Shown here one piece after another: positions 1-6,074 of a stretch of DNA of 8,885 nucleotides. Position numbers and translations under genes: made by a program. Source of the stretch: Candidatus Fermentibacterota bacterium (GTDB taxonomy: Bacteria; Fermentibacterota; Fermentibacteria; Fermentibacterales; Fermentibacteraceae); the NCBI GenBank assembly GCA_022703195.1, contig JAKLEF010000070.1, positions 1-8,885 on the forward strand. The letters run 5' to 3'. Within the stretch, counting starts at the first letter, position 1. Each line of letters starts with the position of its first letter. The notes under the pieces are model-generated. The model was not told the origin of the DNA, did not search any database, and was given only the letters and a program-made list of their open reading frames with translations.

Positions 1-649
1 TGAAGGTGCCGTAGTTGACGGCCATCGAGGAGAGCAGGGGCTCGAAGCCGGAGGCGGCCATCCTCTCGGCTTCGGAGAACGTGGCGCCCAGGTCGCCGCC
101 CGAGAAGCCGAGGCTGATCGTGGCGGAGTTCAGGACATCGACGGAGCGGTCGGCCGGGTTCCAGCGGACCGGGGCGACCTCGACGAGGATCAGCCTGCGG
201 CCGCGCATCATCCCGGCGTCGACCAGGCGGACCCAGGAGGAGGGATAGGCCTCGCCCCGGACGTAGACGGCGGGATCGAACACGAGATCGTACGAATCCC
301 TCGGCATGTCCTTCGGCACGGAAGGGATGCCGGGGGCGACGGCCGAGATGCCCGGGATGTTCATGGTGCTGATGTTCTCGCCCGAGAGGGAGACATCGAT
401 GTCGGCGCCGATGGGTGCGATGATCCAGGTCCTGAAGACAGGCAGGGCCGGGAGGCCGACCTCGGCCAGGTTCTCGGCGCCGGCGACCACGACGCCGGTG
501 TAGGCTCCGCCGTCCAGCCCGGTCTCGACGAACCTGGGAGAGGGCGTGTCGAGGTCGAGGACGACTCCGTCGACCGATGTCTCGACGGTGGTGAGTCCGG
601 CATATGAGCAGGTAGCCAGGACTGCCAGCATGGACAGCAGAAGCTTCAC
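1..649 (-). CDS. Secreted C25 (gingipain)-family peptidase, N-terminal part only
   Basis: This is the first 216 residues of a larger protein whose C-terminal part lies beyond base 1. I start it at the GTG at 647-649, which has AAGGGAG a few bases upstream and gives a clear signal peptide: MK, a hydrophobic stretch at about 3-13, and a likely signal peptidase I cut after SYA (residue 17). A lipobox reading (LATC, Cys14) is less likely because Thr is unusual before the Cys. Residues of about 25-185 resemble the gingipain propeptide: a LPALPVFRTWIIAPIGADI strand pair, a proline-rich IPSVPKDMP stretch (109-116), AYPSSWVRL, and GMMRGRRLILVEVAPVRWNP followed by a beta strand. The end (SGFEPLLSSMAVNY) matches the link to the catalytic domain. 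The catalytic His and Cys would lie outside the window, so protease activity is inferred. Such proteins are usually exported by type IX secretion; no C-terminal sorting domain is visible here. The gene diverges from the patatin gene. Confidence 0.72.
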   Translation of the reverse strand, partial: MKLLLSMLAVLATCSYAGLTTVETSVDGVVLDLDTPSPRFVETGLDGGAYTGVVVAGAENLAEVGLPALPVFRTWIIAPIGADIDVSLSGENISTMNIPGISAVAPGIPSVPKDMPRDSYDLVFDPAVYVRGEAYPSSWVRLVDAGMMRGRRLILVEVAPVRWNPADRSVDVLNSATISLGFSGGDLGATFSEAERMAASGFEPLLSSMAVNYGTF

Positions 650-747
650 GGGGGCTCCCTTCTGAGTGTATGCGATCCTGTATGATAGGTGAATCCAAAG
701 TAAGATACCCGACCGCCGCGGCCGGGTAAAGCCTCCGGGGGAGACCG
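650..747. promoter_or_regulatory. Divergent intergenic region with presumed back-to-back promoters
   Basis: These 98 bases separate the start codons of the C25 peptidase gene (minus) and the patatin gene (plus), so both promoters or leaders should lie here. The stretch from about 661 to 710 is clearly richer in A+T than its surroundings. It contains TATGAT at 681-686 on the plus strand and the overlapping TATCAT at 687-682 on the minus strand, each one base from a sigma70-type -10 box. I see no convincing -35 partner for either, so the exact promoters are not assigned. The two ribosome binding sites are visible: AAGGGAG before the GTG at 649 and GGGGGAGA before the ATG at 748. Confidence 0.4.
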
Positions 748-2820
748 ATGTTGGGGATCCTGCTCATGTCCGCCGTGCTTTCCCAGGTGCAGGGGTACTC
801 GGTCGCCCTGTCGGGTGGCGGGGCGAGAGGGCTCGCCCATGTAGGCGTGCTGCTGGCGTTCGAGGAGCGTGGAGTCCCGGTCAAGACGGTCGCCGGCACC
901 AGCATGGGCGGCCTCGTGGCTGGCCTCTACGCATCGGGCTGGACCGCCTCCCAGATCGACAGCATAGCGCGGAGCATCGACTGGGGCGAGCTCTTCTCCG
1001 CCGAGCCCTCGCGGGAGATGTCCTTCCTGCCGCAGCGGCTCGAGGGCGAGATGGAGGTCGTGACGCTCGGCCTCAGGGGCATGACGCCGGTGCTGCCCCC
1101 GGGCGCGGTTTCCACACAGAGGGTGGCGTCCCTTCTAGTCTCGCTCACCTCCTTCACGCAGCTCAGGGTGGGATACGGCTTCGACGACCTGCCCGTGCCA
1201 GTGCGCATCGTATCCTTCGACCTGGAGAGCCGGAGCCGCATCGTCAGCGATTCCGGACACCTGTCCACCGCAATGCTCTCCTCGATGGCCTTCCCGGCTG
1301 TCTTCCCCGCGGTCAGGGACGGTGGCATGCTCCTGGTCGACGGAGGCGTGGTCGACAACCTCCCTGTCGACATCGCTGCGCGCACCTGGGGCCTGCCCGT
1401 CATAGCGGTCGACGTCTCCTCGGAAAGAGGCCCCCTGCCGGAGAAACCCACGCTGCTGGAGGCGGGGACGCTCACCCTGCAGGCTCTGATGGGCACCCTG
1501 AACGGGATCTACGAACGGCGGGCCGACTACACCGTGAGGCCCGACCTGGGCGGGGCAGCCCTCTGGGACTTCGGTGACGCCGATTCCCTGATAGCGGCCG
1601 GCTACAGGGCCGGGCTCGCGCTCCTCGACAGCTACCCCGAACTGACCGGGAGGCCCTTCCGCCGTCTCCCGGCTACCGGCGGCCGCGCCTTGGTGGGGGA
1701 CGTGATGCTCGGCGGGCTCAGGAGGCTCCCGGAGAGGGCGGTCTTCCCCTGGCTGGAGGTGTCGCGGGGCGACACGCTCACTCCCTCGAGCCTCAGGCAC
1801 GAGGTCGAGCTGCTCTACTCTTCGGGCCTCTTCGGATCGGTGCGGCCGGAGATCTCGAGATCGGGCGACGGGGCGGCCTGCCTCACGATGCATCTCGAGG
1901 AGCGCGATCCGTCGGAGATAGGTCTGGGCATGGCCTATCACAACGAGACCGGATTCGAGGGCAGGCTCGGCATCCGCACCAGGAACTTCCTGGACACGGG
2001 CCGGTGGGTCTCGCTCGGCCTCGGCGGAGGCGACGGATATGCGTTCGCCGAGATGTCGGGCACGGACCACGCGCCCCGCAGCAGGTTCTTCCAGCAGCTC
2101 GCCCTGTCTGCCTGGCAGATGGTCGTCCCGGCCCCGTCCGACAGCGGTTCGGACCGGAGCGTCGAGAACAGGCTCTCGGCCGAGCTCGCGCACGGCATTT
2201 CGCTGGGCTGGTTCGGGCTGTCGCAGATCGGGACGGGCCTCACGGCCAGGTGCTCACCCGGCGCAGGCTGGAGTTCGTTCGGCCGGATCTTCCTGCGGGG
2301 CATGACGCAGACCTGGGACGACCCGATGAACCCGAGGGAGGGCGGGCTGTTGAGGGCCGAGATCTCCCTGAGCCCTCTCAGGCACGTGCACCAGATCATC
2401 GACATCGACTTCGCGAGGGTGCTGCCGATGGGGCGGAGGGCTTCGGCGAGGCTCTGGGGATGGACCAGGCTCTCGTCGGGGGACGTGGAGGAATGGCAGT
2501 ACGACAGGCTCACAGTCGCCCACGCCATTCCTGGGCATGCATGGAACTCGCTGCCGGCCCGTGAGAGGTTCGCCCTGGGACTCGACCTCAGCAGGGACTT
2601 CAGGGGCCCGTTCTTCGCCTCGGTCCGGGCGGCCGGATCGTGGGACTGGGAGACGCCGCTCGAACCCGATGAAGGCTCTGAATCCTGGGGAGCCGGGCTT
2701 TCCGTGGGCGCCAGGACTCCTGCCGGGCCTGCCAGGATCTCATGGGGCACCGGTTCCGACGGCCAGTCGGCCTGGACCGTCAGCATCGGGCAGCCGGGGG
2801 CGTTCGGCCCCGGCCGGTAG
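748..2820 (+). CDS. Patatin-like phospholipase fused to POTRA and outer-membrane beta-barrel (PlpD-type, type Vd autotransporter)
   Basis: This 690-residue protein is complete. The ATG at 748 follows GGGGGAGA, and an in-frame TAA at 727-729 with no start between rules out a longer form. A short signal peptide (about 1-16) leads straight into the patatin domain (about 17-300). Its oxyanion-hole motif is GGGARG at 23-28, the nucleophile elbow is GTSMG with Ser52, and the second catalytic residue is Asp198 in DGGVVDNLPV, so all the patatin Ser-Asp dyad elements are present. Residues of about 314-385 look like one POTRA domain (GDVMLGG, a helix with LLYSSGLFGSVRPEI, then a final strand). From about 390 to the end there are alternating amphipathic strands typical of a BamA/TpsB-like barrel. 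The inferred role is a lipid acyl hydrolase displayed or released at the outer membrane. The last strand is followed by an unusual tail of about nine residues (PGAFGPGR) instead of ending on an aromatic residue. The gene is convergent with the epimerase gene, with only two bases between the stops. Confidence 0.9.
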   Translation: MLGILLMSAVLSQVQGYSVALSGGGARGLAHVGVLLAFEERGVPVKTVAGTSMGGLVAGLYASGWTASQIDSIARSIDWGELFSAEPSREMSFLPQRLEGEMEVVTLGLRGMTPVLPPGAVSTQRVASLLVSLTSFTQLRVGYGFDDLPVPVRIVSFDLESRSRIVSDSGHLSTAMLSSMAFPAVFPAVRDGGMLLVDGGVVDNLPVDIAARTWGLPVIAVDVSSERGPLPEKPTLLEAGTLTLQALMGTLNGIYERRADYTVRPDLGGAALWDFGDADSLIAAGYRAGLALLDSYPELTGRPFRRLPATGGRALVGDVMLGGLRRLPERAVFPWLEVSRGDTLTPSSLRHEVELLYSSGLFGSVRPEISRSGDGAACLTMHLEERDPSEIGLGMAYHNETGFEGRLGIRTRNFLDTGRWVSLGLGGGDGYAFAEMSGTDHAPRSRFFQQLALSAWQMVVPAPSDSGSDRSVENRLSAELAHGISLGWFGLSQIGTGLTARCSPGAGWSSFGRIFLRGMTQTWDDPMNPREGGLLRAEISLSPLRHVHQIIDIDFARVLPMGRRASARLWGWTRLSSGDVEEWQYDRLTVAHAIPGHAWNSLPARERFALGLDLSRDFRGPFFASVRAAGSWDWETPLEPDEGSESWGAGLSVGARTPAGPARISWGTGSDGQSAWTVSIGQPGAFGPGR
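2794..2813. other. Short GC-rich inverted repeat at the convergent gene ends
   Basis: CCGGGG at 2794-2799 pairs with CCCCGG at 2808-2813 around an eight-base loop, and one more G-C pair (2793 with 2814) extends the stem to seven. It lies inside the last codons of the patatin gene, just before the convergent stop codons. No T tract follows on either strand, so it is not a standard intrinsic terminator. In such GC-rich DNA, chance formation is quite possible. Confidence 0.2.
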
Positions 2821-2822
2821 CC

Positions 2823-3761
2823 TCAGGGTCCGGCGCCGCCTCCTGCCATGAACATGACCGTCCGCCTGAGCCCCTCCTCGAACGCCACCGAGGGCTCGTA
2901 GCCGAGTATCCTCCTCGCGAGGCCAATGTCGGCCCTGCTGTCGCGAACCTCTCCCGCCCTCTCCGGGGCGTGGACGGGCGCGAGGTCCTCCCGTCCCAGC
3001 AGTCTCGCGATCTCTGAGGCGAGCGTATTGACCGGGATGCTGCCTCCGCAGGCGACGTTCATCACCAGCCCCTCGGCGCCCCGGGCCTCGGCTGCCCTGA
3101 GATTGCCGTCAACCACGTTGTCCACGAAGGTGAAGTCGCGCGACTGGCATCCGTCGCCGTTCACCAGGGGCGGCAGCCCGTCGAGGATCCTCTTCGTGAA
3201 TACCGGGACGACCGCAGCATAGGGGCTGCCGGGATCCTGACGGGGACCGAAGACGTTGAAGTACCTCAGGCAGACGGTCTCGAGGCCGTAGACCCCGTGG
3301 AAGACCTGGCAGTACTTCTCGGCCGCGAGCTTGCTGACGGCATAGGGCGAGAGAGGCCTGGGCGGCAGGTCCTCCGACTTCACCGGCACGGGCTGGTCGC
3401 CGTAGATGGACGAAGAGGAGGCGAACACCACCCTCCCCACCCCTCGGCGCCTCGACGCCTCGAGGACGTTCAGTGTCCCCAGCACGTTCACCTCGTTCGA
3501 CCTGACGGGATCTGCGATCGACCTGGGCACGCTGGGGAGGGCTCCGAGATGGAACACCCTGAGGCATCCCGCCACCGCGGCATCGACCGCGACGGCGTCC
3601 CTGAGGTCGCCACGGACGAATTCGCAGTCCAAGCCTTCCAGATTGGATGCGCGGCCCGTAGAGAGATCGTCCAGCACGCGCACCTCGTCTCCCCGTGCAA
3701 CAAGGGCCCGCACGAGGTTGGAGCCTATGAAGCCCGCTCCTCCAGTCACGAGGCACTTCAA
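2823..3761 (-). CDS. NAD-dependent UDP-sugar 4-epimerase (GalE/WbpP-like, extended SDR family)
   Basis: This 312-residue protein is complete and has the usual length for bacterial UDP-hexose or UDP-HexNAc 4-epimerases. The Rossmann NAD-binding motif GGAGFIG is at 7-13, the acidic residues that bind the NAD ribose are DD at 31-32, the catalytic serine region ASSSSIYGD is at 114-122, and the Tyr140-Lys144 pair is in YAVSK. RYFNVFGPRQDP (166-177) and NGDGCQSRDFTFVDN (201-215) resemble WbpP-type UDP-GlcNAc 4-epimerases, but UDP-glucose or a uronate substrate cannot be excluded. The start is a TTG at 3759-3761. It is supported by a full GGAGGTG Shine-Dalgarno seven bases upstream and by the canonical MKCLVTGGAGFIG N-terminus. 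The TTGA overlaps the larB stop by four bases, and it is the last gene of the operon. It probably supplies an activated sugar for surface glycans, in keeping with gmd at the other end. Confidence 0.9.
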   Translation of the reverse strand: MKCLVTGGAGFIGSNLVRALVARGDEVRVLDDLSTGRASNLEGLDCEFVRGDLRDAVAVDAAVAGCLRVFHLGALPSVPRSIADPVRSNEVNVLGTLNVLEASRRRGVGRVVFASSSSIYGDQPVPVKSEDLPPRPLSPYAVSKLAAEKYCQVFHGVYGLETVCLRYFNVFGPRQDPGSPYAAVVPVFTKRILDGLPPLVNGDGCQSRDFTFVDNVVDGNLRAAEARGAEGLVMNVACGGSIPVNTLASEIARLLGREDLAPVHAPERAGEVRDSRADIGLARRILGYEPSVAFEEGLRRTVMFMAGGGAGP

Positions 3762-4585
3762 GAGGCGGCACCTCCGCGCGGGCCGAGTATCCTGACCGCG
3801 GCGGCAGCGGCCCCGAGGCCGTTGTCAACGCTGACCACGGTTATGCCAGGCGTGCCCGAGGCCAGCATGGACATCAGAGGGGCGATGCCGCCGAACGGCG
3901 GGCGCGAACCGCCCGAGGTCGGCACGGCGACGACCGGACCGCCGTAGAGACCACCGAGTATCGAGGGCAGCCCCCCGTCCATGCCCGCGAACACCAGGCA
4001 AACCGCCGCTCCGCCTATCTCCCGCATCGAGGAGGTCAGCCTCTGGATGCCGGTGGAGCCGAAGTCGACGAACATGTGACAGGGCACGCCGCATTCGGAC
4101 AGGAGGAACTCGGCCTCGGCGGCCGCCTTCATGTCAGACCTGCCCGATGTCACGACCGCCACGAAACGCGGATCCGCCGGGGAGGGCGCGGGGGGGCCGG
4201 CGGACACGGCCATGCATTCCAGCGAGTACCGGCAGTCGGGGAACTCCTTCTTCAGCAGGTCGAAGGCATCGCTTCCGAGCCTTGCCGCGAACGCTCCGCC
4301 CGACCTCTCGATCTGGGCCCTGAAGAGAGCCAGCACCTCGACCGGCGAAAGGCCTCCGCCCATGATGATCTCGGGCAGGGGGCGGGTGGCCGGGAGTCCG
4401 GCGGGTGCGGCGCCTGCCTGCTCCGGCGCATCGGGAACCGGCGCGGCCTGAGCTTCCGATGGCTCCTCGACGGGTCCGGAGAGGGCATCCCTGAGATTCT
4501 CCTCGCCGCGTGCGGAGGGTTTGGAGCCGGAGGCTACCTTCCTCACGTACTCCTCGAACGGATCGGGCTTCGTGCGCGGGGTCAC
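3758..4585 (-). CDS. larB: Divergent LarB-like protein (nickel-pincer cofactor carboxylase/hydrolase family) lacking the catalytic cysteine
   Basis: I start this gene at the GTG at 4583-4585, whose GTGA overlaps the cupin stop; this gives 275 residues. A longer in-frame reading would only overlap the cupin and hydE genes. Canonical LarB carboxylates the pyridinium ring of nicotinic acid adenine dinucleotide and cleaves the dinucleotide. Residues 1-20 precede an Ala/Pro/Glu-rich linker (about 20-68). The LarB N-terminal region is at about 69-125 (LPEIIMGGGLSPVEVL). The PurE-like domain runs from 141 to 267: VAVVTSGRSD (142-151), VDFGSTGIQRL (173-183), FAGMDGGLPSILGGL (199-213), VAVPTSGGS (219-227) and VDNGLGA (253-259). 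Family signatures differ: GTSD is GRSD, the Asp-Val-Gly-Val-Ala-Gly-Ile-His-Arg block is DFGSTGIQR, the Ser-Val-Gly-Tyr-Gly block is SGGSR, and the family's Asn-Ser-Cys-Ala-Pro is ASGTP, placing Gly244 at the nucleophilic cysteine. Fold assignment is secure; the standard reaction is doubtful. Confidence 0.85.
   Translation of the reverse strand: MTPRTKPDPFEEYVRKVASGSKPSARGEENLRDALSGPVEEPSEAQAAPVPDAPEQAGAAPAGLPATRPLPEIIMGGGLSPVEVLALFRAQIERSGGAFAARLGSDAFDLLKKEFPDCRYSLECMAVSAGPPAPSPADPRFVAVVTSGRSDMKAAAEAEFLLSECGVPCHMFVDFGSTGIQRLTSSMREIGGAAVCLVFAGMDGGLPSILGGLYGGPVVAVPTSGGSRPPFGGIAPLMSMLASGTPGITVVSVDNGLGAAAAAVRILGPRGGAAS
3769..3775 (-). promoter_or_regulatory. Strong ribosome binding site for the epimerase gene, fixing a TTG start
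   Basis: On the minus strand this reads GGAGGTG and ends seven bases before the TTG at 3761-3759. It lies inside the last codons of larB. Its strength and spacing explain how a TTG codon can serve as the start. It may also let this gene be translated more strongly than coupling alone would give. Confidence 0.75.
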
Positions 4586-4926
4586 TGGTTCGGCCCCGCG
4601 GCGATCAGCAGGACGAGATCCCCGCCGCTTCTGTTCTGCATGTGGAAAACCTCCCAGGCCGGCACGGCGGCCGTGTCGCCGGCGTTCATCTCGTGGGCGA
4701 ACCCGTCCGCATCGACGTATTCGCCACCGCCCGAGAGCACGTATATGACCCTCTCGCCCCTGGCGGCCTCCCTCGGGATGTGCCCGCCGGGCTGGATCGT
4801 GAGCATCCTGAGCGTGATCTTGTTGCATCCGTCCCGGGTGCCGGCCAGGAGCCTGCTGGCGACCTTCGAGTAGCCGGTGTCCGAGAGGTGCTGCGGCCTC
4901 ACGTCGGAAGAAGACCTGATGATCAT
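4582..4926 (-). CDS. Small single-domain cupin
   Basis: This gene encodes 114 residues. The ATG at 4924-4926 overlaps the hydE stop (ATGA) and is preceded by GGGGGAG. The fold is a single cupin domain with both motifs recognisable. Motif 1 runs from about 47 to 66 (PGGHIPREAARGERVIYVLSG). His49 is kept, the second metal-binding His is Arg52, and Glu58 sits one position from the usual Glu. Motif 2 runs from about 83 to 98 (GDTAAVPAWEVFHMQN); it is one residue longer than usual and has His95. Metal binding is therefore possible through His49, Glu58 and His95 but not certain. There is no signal peptide, so it is cytoplasmic. The substrate is unknown. Its place between hydE and larB, with four-base overlaps on both sides, suggests a role with those enzymes, such as binding a metal or an intermediate, but that is inference. 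Confidence 0.85.
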   Translation of the reverse strand: MIIRSSSDVRPQHLSDTGYSKVASRLLAGTRDGCNKITLRMLTIQPGGHIPREAARGERVIYVLSGGGEYVDADGFAHEMNAGDTAAVPAWEVFHMQNRSGGDLVLLIAAGPNQ

Positions 4927-6074
4927 AGGACTCCCCCGTCCGCCTTTCCGGAGGCTTCTGCGCCTCTGCCGGGGGCCGCGAGCCTCCTGGTGTAGTGGAG
5001 CGGATCCCCGGGATCGTCAGGCACCAGGAGCCTCCTCACGGAACCGCACCTGGCCTTGCCCGACCTGATGATCGTCTCCAGGTCGTCCCTGACGAGAACC
5101 TTGCCCTCGTAGAGGTTGTAGTTCTCCCTGAACCTGGCCGGAGTGAGATTGGGCATGAAGACGTTGGCTCCGGCCTGGAGCCCCTTCTCGAGACCTTCCG
5201 GATCGAGGGTCTGGAGGGCGGTCGTGGCGGATATGTTGATCTCCGGCATCATGATGCGCAGAAGAGCAATCATCCTCAGGGTCAGCGACACCCTTTCCCT
5301 GACCGGAGGGGCCGAGTCGCGGGCCTCGAAGAGGGGCGTGCCGGAGTGCTCAATCCACGGGCCCATGCCGCACATGTCGATGTCGATCCCGCGCAGGTAC
5401 TCGAGATCCCCCGCGAGATGCCCCACCGTCTGCCAGGGGAGCCCCACGAGGACTCCGCTCCCGGTCTGCCATCCCGAGGAGGAGAGGTACCCGAGGCAGG
5501 CGTCCCTCTCGCTCCAGCGGTGGATGCCGTCGCGGGGATGGAGCCTGCCGTACAGTTCCCGGTCGGATGTCTCGATCCGAAGGAGGAAGCGCCTCCCCCC
5601 CGCGGCCCACAGGCGGTCGAGAACGGCCCGGGGCAGCTCTCCGAGGGAGAGCACCATCCTGACGGAGTCGCCCCAGAGCCTTCCGCACTCCGAGAGCACC
5701 TGTGCGACGGTCTCGATGTGCTCGTCACCCAGCATCTCGCCGGACTGGAGCAGGAACGACCTCAGACCGGCCCGGAAGCCTTCCTGGAGAGCCTCGAGAA
5801 CCTCTTCGGAGGACATCCTGTATCTGGCCACCCCGGGGTTGTCCCTCCGGAGCCCGCAGTAGAAGCAGTTCTTCTGGCAGGCGTTCGAGATCTCCACTAT
5901 CCCCCTGAGGTAGACGGCGGGTCCGACCGTCCTCTCGAGAACGGCGGATGCCGCGTGGAAAAGGGGTTCGTCCACGGAGGGGCCTGCGCCGAGGATGTCC
6001 GTGAGGTCGCGCCTCGAGAGGTCGCAGGCATCCCCGGACCTTATCGCGGCGAGCTTCTCGTCGGCCAGCATCAT
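4923..6074 (-). CDS. hydE: HydE-like radical SAM enzyme ([FeFe]-hydrogenase maturase family)
   Basis: This 383-residue protein starts at the ATG at 6072-6074, whose ATGA overlaps the stop of the upstream gene. A longer in-frame reading to 6359 lies over the thioredoxin-fold gene and is spurious. The radical SAM cluster motif is CX3CX2C at Cys66, Cys70 and Cys73 (NACQKNCFYCGLR). HydE-type blocks follow in order: VYLRGIVEISN (54-64), FLLQSGE (107-113), FLLRIETSDRELYGRLHP (163-180), GSGVLVGLPWQT (205-216), GMGPWIEHSGTP (236-247), SATTALQTLDPEG (282-294) and GANVFMPNLTP (302-312). The second, non-essential C-terminal cluster seen in some HydE proteins is absent; only Cys343 remains. In the known pathway HydE acts on an Fe(CO)2(CN)-cysteine precursor of the H-cluster. 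Its partners HydG and HydF are not in this window. HydE itself is a better match than PylB or HmdB, but a changed substrate is possible given the Lar neighbours. Confidence 0.88.
   Translation of the reverse strand: MMLADEKLAAIRSGDACDLSRRDLTDILGAGPSVDEPLFHAASAVLERTVGPAVYLRGIVEISNACQKNCFYCGLRRDNPGVARYRMSSEEVLEALQEGFRAGLRSFLLQSGEMLGDEHIETVAQVLSECGRLWGDSVRMVLSLGELPRAVLDRLWAAGGRRFLLRIETSDRELYGRLHPRDGIHRWSERDACLGYLSSSGWQTGSGVLVGLPWQTVGHLAGDLEYLRGIDIDMCGMGPWIEHSGTPLFEARDSAPPVRERVSLTLRMIALLRIMMPEINISATTALQTLDPEGLEKGLQAGANVFMPNLTPARFRENYNLYEGKVLVRDDLETIIRSGKARCGSVRRLLVPDDPGDPLHYTRRLAAPGRGAEASGKADGGVL

Noticed and set aside
15..603. Small open frames on both strands near the window start
   Set aside because: They are shadows of the signal-peptide-bearing minus-strand frame starting at 649, which has the ribosome site and the propeptide motifs.
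1135..2786. Two long minus-strand open frames (1135-2193 and 1938-2786) within the patatin gene
   Set aside because: They lack family motifs and have biased composition. The plus-strand frame encodes a full patatin-POTRA-barrel protein.
2794..2813. Intrinsic terminator for the patatin gene
   Set aside because: The stem has no following T tract on either strand and lies within coding sequence. It is kept only as a low-confidence inverted repeat.
3758..4585. PurE (N5-CAIR mutase) as the identity of the larB gene
   Set aside because: The PurE-like fold is there, but the N-terminal LPEIIMGGG region, the AGMDGGLPSILGGL block and the VDNGLGA ending are LarB features, and larC is in the same operon.
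4586..4828. N-terminal extension of larB by 81 codons
   Set aside because: It would lie over the cupin gene and is Arg/Gly/His-rich without homology. The GTG at 4585 gives the regular four-base overlap.
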